From positions 1 through 6,371 of the forward strand of contig JBGQHM010000394.1 in assembly GCA_041497995.1 (NCBI GenBank): 6,371 bases of DNA. Direction: 5' to 3'. Shown here in pieces: positions 1-5,312 of this stretch; the stretch's first letter is position 1, and every line of letters begins with the position of its first letter. The notes under the pieces are model-generated. The model saw nothing but the letters and a program-made list of their open reading frames with translations. It was not told the origin of the DNA and did no database searches. Made by a program: the position numbers and the translations under genes. Source of the stretch: DATKMS01 sp041497995. Its GTDB lineage: Bacteria; Desulfobacterota; Binatia; HRBIN30.

Positions 1-1
1 C

Positions 2-103
2 AAACCGGTTGTCGACCGCGTCCTGCCGCTGGAGCAAGCCGCCGAAGCGCACCGCATCGTGCAAGCCAGCACGCATTTCGGAAAGGTCGTGCTGCGCGTA
101 TAA
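2..103 (+). CDS. C-terminal end of an MDR-family dehydrogenase (quinone oxidoreductase/zinc alcohol dehydrogenase-like), partial
   Basis: Only the last 33 codons are in the window; the gene begins to the left. The reading frame starting at base 2 gives KPVVDRVLPLEQAAEAHRIV, then a short linker and FGKVVLRV before TAA at 101-103. The pattern (hydrophobic VVDRVLPL, then a helix with AAEAHR, then a final FGKVVL strand) is the characteristic tail of medium-chain dehydrogenase/reductases such as NADPH:quinone oxidoreductase. Family knowledge says these are cytoplasmic NAD(P)H-dependent oxidoreductases. Substrate, cofactor preference and zinc binding cannot be judged because the catalytic and Rossmann parts are outside the window. 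The next gene starts 25 bases downstream on the same strand, so read-through is possible. The family call is fairly sure, the subfamily is not. Confidence 0.8.
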   Translation, partial: KPVVDRVLPLEQAAEAHRIVQASTHFGKVVLRV

Positions 104-128
104 CCCTCCGCAAGCGCAACATTCTGCA

Positions 129-500
129 ATGGGCAAGGATCCAGGTTCGCCGCGTGGCATAGCCGGCTGGGTGCGGCGCCGGTTGCCGGCGATGTTGCGC
201 GGCTACGGAATCAGCGAGGCGTATCTCTTCGGCTCGTGGGGGCGCGGCGACGCGGATGAGTCCAGCGACATCGACCTGATCATCGTGGCGCCATCGCAGC
301 GCCCGTTCGTCGATCGCTTCCGTGACTACCCTGGGGTGTGGCAGGGAGCGCCAACTGGCATCGACTTGCTGATCTACACGCCGGAAGAGTTCGCAACACA
401 ACGGCGCGTCAATCGGTTCGTCCGCCACGTCCTGCGCGAGGCGCGGAGGATTGTCTTAACGCGCCTCCGGCAAAGCCCCACGCGCTGTGATAGGCACTAG
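129..500 (+). CDS. Stand-alone MNT-type nucleotidyltransferase domain protein
   Basis: A 123-residue protein of the minimal nucleotidyltransferase (MNT, polymerase-beta fold) family. The signature is clear: FGSWGRGDADESSDIDLIIV at residues 34-53, with the Gly-Ser turn at G35-S36, paired metal-binding acids D47 and D49, and a third acidic residue D79 in the GIDLLIY strand, followed by the usual YTPEEF. All three catalytic acids are present, so it could transfer nucleotides to a protein or small molecule. Relatives act as antitoxins that AMPylate HEPN toxins, or stand alone. No HEPN partner is visible: the downstream gene is a PIN-domain toxin on the opposite strand, ending 21 bases away. ATG 129 is chosen because it follows the dehydrogenase stop and just precedes the conserved domain. 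The frame stays open further left, but there it overlaps the dehydrogenase codons. No good Shine-Dalgarno is seen. Confidence 0.85.
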   Translation: MGKDPGSPRGIAGWVRRRLPAMLRGYGISEAYLFGSWGRGDADESSDIDLIIVAPSQRPFVDRFRDYPGVWQGAPTGIDLLIYTPEEFATQRRVNRFVRHVLREARRIVLTRLRQSPTRCDRH

Positions 501-521
501 CCGGTGGGTGCTTCGGTGAAT

Positions 522-953
522 TCAGAGCTTGAGTACCTCGAGCGTGAATGGGCGATAGCGACGGATCAGCTCGAAGTCGTCGCGATTGAATGTGAACAGC
601 GTGGCGCCGAGACGCCGCGCACACAGGGCGATCAGCACATCGTTCACGAGCAGCTGCGCCTTCGACTTCAGACCCCGCTCGTTTCGAGTGATCCGCGCAA
701 TCAACTTCCCGGCAGCCGTCCAGTCATCAAACGTCGGTGTGATCACCCGTCCTACCTCGCGCAAAGCACCAATGTACCGATCGACCAACCGGATCGCGAA
801 GTCGTCCATCGCCCCGGCGTACAGTTCCTCGGCAACGACCCCGGATACAGACGTACAGAACAAGAGCGGCAGAAAGCGCCGCTCGAACGCCGCCCGTCCA
901 GAGTCAGACCGCATTGCCTGCAGATCGACGCCGGCGTCGAGTGCGCACTTCAC
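522..953 (-). CDS. PIN-domain ribonuclease toxin, VapC-like
   Basis: A 143-residue PIN-domain protein, about the usual VapC length. Visible landmarks in order: N-terminal strand with D6 (CALDAGVDL), a conserved VVAEELYAGA helix start with E43, VNDVLIALCARR with D105, and a final strand and turn LFTFNRDDFELI with D125/D126. These four acidic positions form the Mg2+ site of PIN nucleases, which in VapC toxins cleave tRNA, rRNA or mRNA. The GTG start at 953-951 overlaps the stop of the upstream small gene by four bases (GTGA), typical of a translationally coupled antitoxin-toxin operon and the reason this start is chosen. Oddity: the residues after D6 are Ala-Gly, where VapC proteins usually have Thr/Ser then Asn/Val. 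The 3' end converges on the MNT gene. The PIN assignment is strong; the RNA target is unknown. Confidence 0.85.
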   Translation of the reverse strand: MKCALDAGVDLQAMRSDSGRAAFERRFLPLLFCTSVSGVVAEELYAGAMDDFAIRLVDRYIGALREVGRVITPTFDDWTAAGKLIARITRNERGLKSKAQLLVNDVLIALCARRLGATLFTFNRDDFELIRRYRPFTLEVLKL

Positions 954-1159
954 GTGCTGGCTTTGTCCAAGTTTGCAAAGTGCCCGCGCCCCCGTCGAAT
1001 GAGGCGCTTCAGCGCTGCTCCGATTTCACGGTTCGCGATCACCTCGGCGAGCGCTTGCTCGACCACTTCGACAGGACTCGGACCCTTCAGGGCCCGTCGA
1101 GCTCTGTGTGTCGTGGCCGCGAAGAGTGGTTCTGCCAGTAGCTCCTCCTGCGATTTCAT
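950..1159 (-). CDS. Putative VapB-like antitoxin of the PIN toxin
   Basis: A 69-residue protein directly upstream of, and overlapping by four bases, the PIN-domain toxin gene. Position and size fit a type II antitoxin. Residues about 28-52 (SPVEVVEQALAEVIANREIG) resemble the helical part of VapB ribbon-helix-helix antitoxins, and the basic tail ending in GRGHFANLDK could be the toxin-binding segment. What is missing is an obvious N-terminal DNA-binding beta strand of the RTTVTLDD type; the protein begins MKSQEELLAEPLFA. An in-frame TAA at 1186-1184 lies upstream with no alternative start between it and the ATG, so the short N-terminus is not a start-choice artefact. An AGGA at 1176-1173 is a weak, distant ribosome site. 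Known VapB proteins repress their own operon; whether this one can bind DNA is uncertain. Confidence 0.6.
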   Translation of the reverse strand: MKSQEELLAEPLFAATTHRARRALKGPSPVEVVEQALAEVIANREIGAALKRLIRRGRGHFANLDKAST

Positions 1160-1188
1160 CGGGCGATCTTGATCCTGTTGGTGTTAGG

Positions 1189-1471
1189 CGTTCCGCATAC
1201 GCCGAAGGCGTTCCGTGTCACAGCCCAGGGTTGTCGCAGCGGCGGCTACCCTGGGTAGAGAAGGGCCCAACGGCTCTACCCTGACAGGGTTACGTGGCGC
1301 CGGCTTGTCGCCGATTCTCGCACCTCAGGTTGCGGCGCCAAAGAGCGCAACCCCTTTGGGGTAGGGTGTTCCGGCGATTCTCTATCCAGGGTAGGCGCGC
1401 AGCGCGCCAACCCTGGGCTGTGGTGCACAACGCCTTCGGCGTATCGACCCGCAAAGTACAACTGCGGAACG
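1189..1471. repeat. Large nested palindromic repeat element (REP/BIME-like)
   Basis: A non-coding element about 280 bases long that folds back on itself along nearly its whole length. Complementary arms read directly: CGTTCCGC 1189-1196 with 1464-1471; 1197-1212 with 1429-1444 (16 of 16); 1219-1232 with 1409-1422 (14 of 14); 1244-1262 with 1378-1396 (17 of 19); TGGCGCC 1295-1301 with 1334-1340. Nested inside are local hairpins: 1224-1231/1248-1255, 1278-1283/1285-1290, 1350-1354/1358-1362 and 1386-1416. The motifs ACCCTGG/CCAGGGT recur four times. It occupies the region between the divergent antitoxin and CoA-transferase genes and reaches to within about 30 bases of the antitoxin start, so it may contain or disturb that promoter. 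It resembles dispersed REP-type elements thought to be moved by REP-associated tyrosine transposases; that link is inference, since no transposase is in the window. Confidence 0.8.
1386..1416. repeat. Strong hairpin inside the palindromic element
   Basis: The most stable single stem in the element: CCAGGGT (1386-1392) pairs with ACCCTGG (1410-1416), then after one A-A mismatch GGCGCGC (1394-1400) pairs with GCGCGCC (1402-1408) around A1401. The same ACCCTGG strand can instead pair with 1224-1231 at the other end of the element, so short hairpins and the long fold-back are mutually exclusive. There is no following T-run, so it is not an ordinary terminator. Confidence 0.8.
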
Positions 1472-1583
1472 GACCTACTTGGGGCGGTAAAGCAAAGCGG
1501 TTCTGCGAACCCACAAATTTGACGCACACTCACCTCTTGTCTTTTCGCACGCACCGCACGATACAGTTGTAGCCATTGGAAGC
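1472..1583 (+). promoter_or_regulatory. Leader of the CoA-transferase gene; promoter only tentatively seen
   Basis: The gene-free stretch between the palindromic element and the CoA-transferase ribosome site. It is less GC-rich than its surroundings around 1511-1570. Two weak promoter candidates exist: TTGACG at 1519-1524, a good -35 without a convincing -10 at normal spacing, and TTGTCT at 1537-1542 followed 17 bases later by GATACA at 1560-1565. Neither is compelling. No operator-like palindrome or riboswitch is seen here. Confidence 0.25.
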
Positions 1584-1589
1584 GGAGGA
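1584..1589 (+). promoter_or_regulatory. Ribosome binding site that fixes the CoA-transferase start
   Basis: GGAGGA lies 10 bases before ATG 1600. The frame is open further upstream to a TTG at 1576, but that codon precedes the ribosome site and the family's conserved LEGIRVID motif begins right after ATG 1600, so 1600 is the start to use. A second ATG at 1606 is possible but less well spaced. Confidence 0.7.
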
Positions 1590-1599
1590 AGACGCAGTC

Positions 1600-2811
1600 A
1601 TGCCTATGCCGTTGGAAGGAATCCGCGTCATCGATTGGACGATCTGGCAGCAAGGCCCCGTGTGCTCTGCGATGCTCGGGGACCTCGGCGCCGAGGTGAT
1701 CAAGATCGAGGAGCGCGAGAAGGGCGACCCCGGCCGTGGCATGCTGAAAATGAGCGGCGTCGATCTTACCGATCGGCCGAACTTCTACTTCGAAGCCAAC
1801 AACCGGAACAAGAAGAGTCTGACGCTAGATCTCAAGAAGCCGGAGGCGCTGGAGATCGTCTACCAGCTCATCGCCAAGTCGGACATCTTCGTGCAGAACT
1901 ACCGCTTCGGTGTCGCGACGCGCATCGGCCTCGGCTACGAGACCCTGCGCACACACAACCCGAAGCTGATCTACGCGAGCGCGACGGGCTACGGACCCGA
2001 GGGGCCTGACCGTGCCGATCCGTCGTTCGATCAAATGGGCTTGGCGCGCTCGGGCTTGATGCTGGCGGCCGGTGAACCGGATCACCCACCGCTGCAGATC
2101 GCCGGCGGCATCGCCGACCAGATGGGCGCCATCATGCTGGCGTACGGCGTGCTCACCGCGCTGCTGGCGCGCGAACGCTTCGGCGTCGGCCAAGAAGTCG
2201 ACGCGTCGCATCTCGGCAGCATGATTTGGCTACAAGGTCTCAGCGTCGCTGCGCGTCTCATGATGGGCTTCGCCATCCCGCGCATGCCGCGCAAGTACGC
2301 CTCCAATCCGCTGTGGAACCACTACTGCTGCGGCGACGGCAAGTGGCTGTGCCTCGGCATGCTGCAGCCCGATCGTTACTGGGCCGACTTCGTGCGCGTG
2401 CTTGGTCGCCCGGAGCTTGCCACCGACGAGCGCTTCGCCGACCTGCGCGTGCGCGCCGCCAACGCCGGCGCCGCGGTCGAAGCCCTCGACGCCGCTTTCG
2501 CCACCAAGCCGCGCGACGAGTGGCTGCCCATCCTGCGCGCCGGCGGCGACTTCATCTTCACCATCGTCAACAGTGTCGACGAGCTGCCCAACGATCCGCA
2601 GGTACTCGCCAACGGCTACATCACCGACTTCGAGCACCCGCAGTTCGGCAAGACGCAGGTCGTCGGCATGCCTCTACGCATGAGCCAGACGCCAGGCTCG
2701 GTGCGTCTACCCGCCCCGGAGTTCGGGCAACACACCGAGGAGATCCTCACGGAGTTGCTCGGCTACAGCTGGGAGCAGATCAGCGCGCTTAAAGACTCAC
2801 AGGTGCTCTGA
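1600..2811 (+). CDS. Family III CoA-transferase (CaiB/BaiF family)
   Basis: A 403-residue cytoplasmic enzyme of the family that moves coenzyme A between acyl-CoA and a free acid by way of an enzyme-bound aspartyl-CoA thioester; full length for the family. Visible landmarks: LEGIRVIDWTIWQQGP near residues 5-20, LGDLGAEVIKIE 29-37, the NRNKKSLTLDLK segment 68-79, the SATGYGPEGP turn 127-136, SFDQMGLARSGLM 142-154, and IADQMGA 171-177 whose D173 matches the catalytic aspartate. Family members include formyl-CoA, carnitine-CoA and benzylsuccinate CoA-transferases and the related racemases; the substrate here cannot be read from sequence. The WQQGP form of the N-terminal motif differs from the more common AGP form. 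It is probably monocistronic: the next gene converges on it 93 bases downstream. Its last 52 codons are duplicated, diverged, at 5077-5232, which suggests a tandem paralogue or recombination at its 3' end. Confidence 0.93.
   Translation: MPMPLEGIRVIDWTIWQQGPVCSAMLGDLGAEVIKIEEREKGDPGRGMLKMSGVDLTDRPNFYFEANNRNKKSLTLDLKKPEALEIVYQLIAKSDIFVQNYRFGVATRIGLGYETLRTHNPKLIYASATGYGPEGPDRADPSFDQMGLARSGLMLAAGEPDHPPLQIAGGIADQMGAIMLAYGVLTALLARERFGVGQEVDASHLGSMIWLQGLSVAARLMMGFAIPRMPRKYASNPLWNHYCCGDGKWLCLGMLQPDRYWADFVRVLGRPELATDERFADLRVRAANAGAAVEALDAAFATKPRDEWLPILRAGGDFIFTIVNSVDELPNDPQVLANGYITDFEHPQFGKTQVVGMPLRMSQTPGSVRLPAPEFGQHTEEILTELLGYSWEQISALKDSQVL
2656..2811 (+). repeat. Direct repeat, copy 1: 3' end of the intact CoA-transferase gene
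   Basis: The last 52 codons including TGA are repeated in the same orientation at 5077-5232. I count 12 differences in 156 bases with no gaps. Similarity stops at the stop codon: the bases after TGA in the two places are unrelated by eye. The two copies flank the pentapeptide-repeat gene. Confidence 0.9.
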
Positions 2812-2904
2812 GCGGCGCCTGACCTACGATACCAAACTCCGCTCGCAGCGCTGCTCACACAAGCGCCGGGTGCCAACGCTCTGGGCCCACGACGATGTCC
2901 GCCG

Positions 2905-5013
2905 CTACGGGCCGCGGTGTCTCACCGAGCGAGTACTGCGCAGAGCACCAGCAGAGTTAGTAGACGGCTCCCGGCTATGCATGACCTTGACATAGTTCTC
3001 CAACGCAGTGCGAATCCGTGGCGGAAGCTCCTGAACCGATGCGCAGTTCCTTTCGAGCAGCATTCGTGGCAGGTCGCGCGGTTCCCGCCAGAATGATTCA
3101 GGAAGACCACGTCTCTGGGAATAATCCGAAGACTGCCATACAAGCGCCTTCGCGATTCGAGCGTCGCCACAGGCGAGTCCGGCCAAGTACTCGTCACGGT
3201 TGTGACGGTAATCCGTCTCACTCGGTGGGTCCGGCCAGCCAGCGAACAGATCAGCGCGATCGTAGATCGCACCGGTTGCCGTGACCGCATCGACCGACAA
3301 TGGTGCCCGCTGTCGGCTCATTGGCTCCGACTCGCGCGAAAGCGGCAACTTCCCGTCCGTGAGCCACAAGAGAAGACGGCGCAGCCCCGATGGCCAGTCC
3401 CATGCTGATGCTCGGTTTGGGTTCTTCGGGAGACCGGACTTGACCCGCTCGATCAAGCCATCACGGTCCTCCTCTGAAACTGAGATCATCCTCGCGCTAC
3501 GCAGGTCCGCATAGCTGAGGTTTGTCTTCTCAAAGTGGGCGTTCCACAGATCCGCCCCGCGGAGATCCGCTCCTTGGAGTTGGGCTCCACGCAAGTCAGC
3601 TCCCTGAAGCTGCGCGCCGAGTAGATACGCGCCCTGGATCTGCGCAAACGTCAAGTCGGTCGCCTGTAGCTGTGCTGAAGTGAGGTTACTGCCCTGGAGC
3701 TGAATTCCCATGAGGTCCGATCCTTGGAGTTCCGCACTCGCCAAGTTGCCCCCAGAAAGCTGAGCGTATCTTCCCCAAGCAACATGGACCTTCGCGCCCA
3801 TCAGGTCCGCCCCGTCCATTGTCGCGCCGGCAAAGTCGGCGGCTTCGAGGTGGGCATTCATTAGTTCGACTTCCGGCATCTGCGCCAGCCAGAACGCGCA
3901 GCCCTGAAGTTGAGCTTCGTGACTTTCGAAGCTCGCGAAGCTCATCATGCGCTTGGTCGTAAAGACCGTCCCGTGCAGATCAGCCTCCCCGAAGTTGCTG
4001 CCTTGGACGATTGCGTCGCTCAGGTCGGCGTTGATTAGCCTTGCCTTTTGAAAGTCTGCGTAACGCAGATCCCGGCCACGAAGGTCGAGTCCCCTCGCGT
4101 GCTCACGCCAAGCGTCTTCGACCGACCGACCCTGCATCCAGTATGCGCCAATGAGTTCCGGAGAAGGAGGCTCTTCGACAAGCGTTTGACTGGTAACTTC
4201 CAAGTTCTCGGGGAACCATCGATCAATCCACCTGAACGCGTCGTAGCCCTTTGGTATCCTCCGCGACCACTCATCCAGCCCCTGCCGGGTACTGGAACCC
4301 GACTCGGCGGGTACCGCTCCCGTCAGCGATGAGCTGACTACCAGCAAGATGCCAAGCGTCACATTGGCGGACAGAGCGAGACAGCGTAGCAACCCACCAG
4401 CCGGGCGCCCGCCCGCCCACCACCCATGCGGTCCAAGGATGGCTCGCCAAAAGAGCATCAGCATCGCGAGGTCAACCAGTAGCGCCAAGTGCTGCATCGA
4501 GTTGGTTGGTCTGTTGTGGTACGGCACGAATCGCAACTGGACCCACAACAGAAGGAGCAATGGAACGGCTGATACTGTGATCCACACAACGAATCGAAGA
4601 AGCCACCGCATTGGACCTTCTTCCGGCTCGCCCGCCAACATCTGAGTGAAAGGGAATGGATCTAGTAGTGCCCGTTGCTCTGGTCGAGTAGCGCCTGACA
4701 CGAGCTTCCCGAGGCGCAGCGAATACAGCTTCGAGGAGTGCATCCAGAACTGCAGAAGGAGGCTGAAGTGCAATAGGATCAGCAGCCACGGCGCTATCGC
4801 ATAGAACCAGAACGTGGGCACTCCCACGCCGAGGAGCGGTAACTTTATGTTGCCCTCTCGCAAGAACTGCTCGTGAGTGGTGGAACCAACGGCGACCGCC
4901 AAGTAACCACAGAAGAGGACAAAGCTGAGGTGAAGGCCGCGCAGATGACGAGACGACTCATTGGCCGCTGCCTCGAGACGCTCGAGGCGATGTTCTGACT
5001 CGGAAGGCGGCAT
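2905..5013 (-). CDS. Membrane-anchored pentapeptide-repeat protein with unrecognised C-terminal domain
   Basis: A 702-residue protein in three parts. Residues 27-232 hold about five hydrophobic segments (near 27-44, 68-91, 137-160, 176-195, 211-232). Residues about 308-509 are pentapeptide repeats of the A(D/N)LxG type, degenerate at first and very regular between 421 and 509 with repeated LQGADLRGAQ units; these form a right-handed quadrilateral beta-helix. Residues 510-702 are a soluble tail with a YLAGLACGDARIAKAL stretch that I do not recognise. Positive charges fall before segment 1 and after segments 2 and 4, which by the positive-inside rule would put the repeat domain outside the cytoplasm; this is inference. 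Some pentapeptide proteins mimic DNA and bind gyrase, but nothing shows that here. ATG 5013 is preferred over the adjacent TTG 5016; the ribosome site is weak. The upstream region is the CoA-transferase remnant. GC is lower than in the CoA-transferase, suggesting separate origin. Confidence 0.88.
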   Translation of the reverse strand: MPPSESEHRLERLEAAANESSRHLRGLHLSFVLFCGYLAVAVGSTTHEQFLREGNIKLPLLGVGVPTFWFYAIAPWLLILLHFSLLLQFWMHSSKLYSLRLGKLVSGATRPEQRALLDPFPFTQMLAGEPEEGPMRWLLRFVVWITVSAVPLLLLLWVQLRFVPYHNRPTNSMQHLALLVDLAMLMLFWRAILGPHGWWAGGRPAGGLLRCLALSANVTLGILLVVSSSLTGAVPAESGSSTRQGLDEWSRRIPKGYDAFRWIDRWFPENLEVTSQTLVEEPPSPELIGAYWMQGRSVEDAWREHARGLDLRGRDLRYADFQKARLINADLSDAIVQGSNFGEADLHGTVFTTKRMMSFASFESHEAQLQGCAFWLAQMPEVELMNAHLEAADFAGATMDGADLMGAKVHVAWGRYAQLSGGNLASAELQGSDLMGIQLQGSNLTSAQLQATDLTFAQIQGAYLLGAQLQGADLRGAQLQGADLRGADLWNAHFEKTNLSYADLRSARMISVSEEDRDGLIERVKSGLPKNPNRASAWDWPSGLRRLLLWLTDGKLPLSRESEPMSRQRAPLSVDAVTATGAIYDRADLFAGWPDPPSETDYRHNRDEYLAGLACGDARIAKALVWQSSDYSQRRGLPESFWREPRDLPRMLLERNCASVQELPPRIRTALENYVKVMHSREPSTNSAGALRSTRSVRHRGP
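3553..3729 (-). repeat. 30-base coding repeat encoding LQGADLxxAQ decapeptides
   Basis: Within the pentapeptide gene, residues about 429-487 repeat every ten residues (two coils' worth of pentapeptides): LQGSDLMGIQ, LQGSNLTSAQ, LQATDLTFAQ, IQGAYLLGAQ, LQGADLRGAQ, LQGADLRGAD. The DNA repeats with a 30-base period; on the + strand it appears as recurring TGGAGTT/TGAAGCTG blocks. The last units are nearly identical, a sign of recent unit duplication, while earlier ones have drifted. Confidence 0.85.
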
Positions 5014-5037
5014 CAACTCTGGTCTTACCCTACTCCC

Positions 5038-5232
5038 GAGGTAGCGGCCAACGCCTGCGTCGCCGACTTGGAGAGGCAGGTGGTCGGCATGCCTCTACGG
5101 ATGAGCCAGACGCCAGGCTCGGTACGTCTGCCCGCGCCGGAGTTCGGGCAACACACCGAGGAGATTCTCACGGAGCTACTCGGCTACAGCTGGGAACAGG
5201 TCAGCGCGCTTGAAGACTCGCAGGTGCTCTGA
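5038..5232 (+). pseudogene. Truncated second copy of the CoA-transferase 3' end
   Basis: This 65-codon open stretch lacks a start and all catalytic parts but matches the C-terminus of the intact gene at 1600-2811. From 5077 to the TGA at 5230-5232 the match is 144 of 156 bases; 10 of the 12 changes are silent and only I-to-V and K-to-E alter the protein. Upstream, 5038-5076 aligns to 2599-2655 with an 18-base in-frame gap that removes the HPQFGK codons, and identity falls to about 29 of 39 with many amino-acid changes. Nothing recognisable precedes about 5032. The mostly silent divergence means the copy came from a gene under selection, a paralogue or a strain allele, rather than from a fresh duplication. 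Its left edge is about 20 bases from the start of the pentapeptide gene, whose promoter must therefore lie in or beyond it. Confidence 0.88.
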
Positions 5233-5253
5233 TCTAGCGTAGGCCTCAGACCT

Positions 5254-5290
5254 CGGGCCTCAGGCTCCGAGACCCGAAGCCTGAGGCCTG
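5254..5290. terminator. Stem-loop between the remnant and the Cys-rich gene, possible terminator
   Basis: GGCCTCAGGCT at 5256-5266 is perfectly complementary to AGCCTGAGGCC at 5278-5288, with an 11-base loop; G5255-T5289 and C5254-G5290 extend it. It sits 23 bases after the stop of the - strand Cys-rich gene and 21 bases after the + strand remnant stop, a fitting place for a terminator serving either strand. No T-run follows on either strand, so intrinsic termination is doubtful. The surrounding 5241-5300 is built from related CCTCAG/CCTGAAG words and may instead be a small low-complexity repeat. Confidence 0.4.
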
Positions 5291-5312
5291 AAGTCCGAAG
5301 CCGCTTCGTCCG

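Noticed and set aside
504..1172. A 222-codon open frame on the + strand opposite the toxin-antitoxin genes
   Set aside because: It has no recognisable domain and is an antisense shadow; the - strand frames show PIN motifs and a coupled GTGA overlap.
1576..1599. Upstream TTG start for the CoA-transferase
   Set aside because: It precedes the GGAGGA ribosome site, and the extra eight residues are not part of the family; ATG 1600 is better supported.
1276..1653. Open frames on both strands across the palindromic element
   Set aside because: Their sequence is simply the translated hairpin arms; such frames arise in GC-rich repeats and show no protein family features.
2226..2792. A 188-codon Arg-rich frame overlapping the CoA-transferase gene
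   Set aside because: Out-of-frame shadow with extreme Arg/Ala content inside a clearly functional enzyme gene.
2812..2904. Terminator between the convergent CoA-transferase and pentapeptide genes
   Set aside because: The only complementary words I found (CGGCGC 2813-2818 and GCGCCG 2863-2868) are 44 bases apart with no T-run, which is too weak to call.
3553..3729. Regularly spaced repeats that could be mistaken for a CRISPR array
   Set aside because: The 30-base period is in frame and encodes pentapeptide repeats; there are no unique spacers.
5089..5232. A small independent gene starting at an internal ATG in the CoA-transferase remnant
   Set aside because: No ribosome site, and the coding signal is fully explained by homology to the C-terminus of the intact enzyme, which has no catalytic residues.
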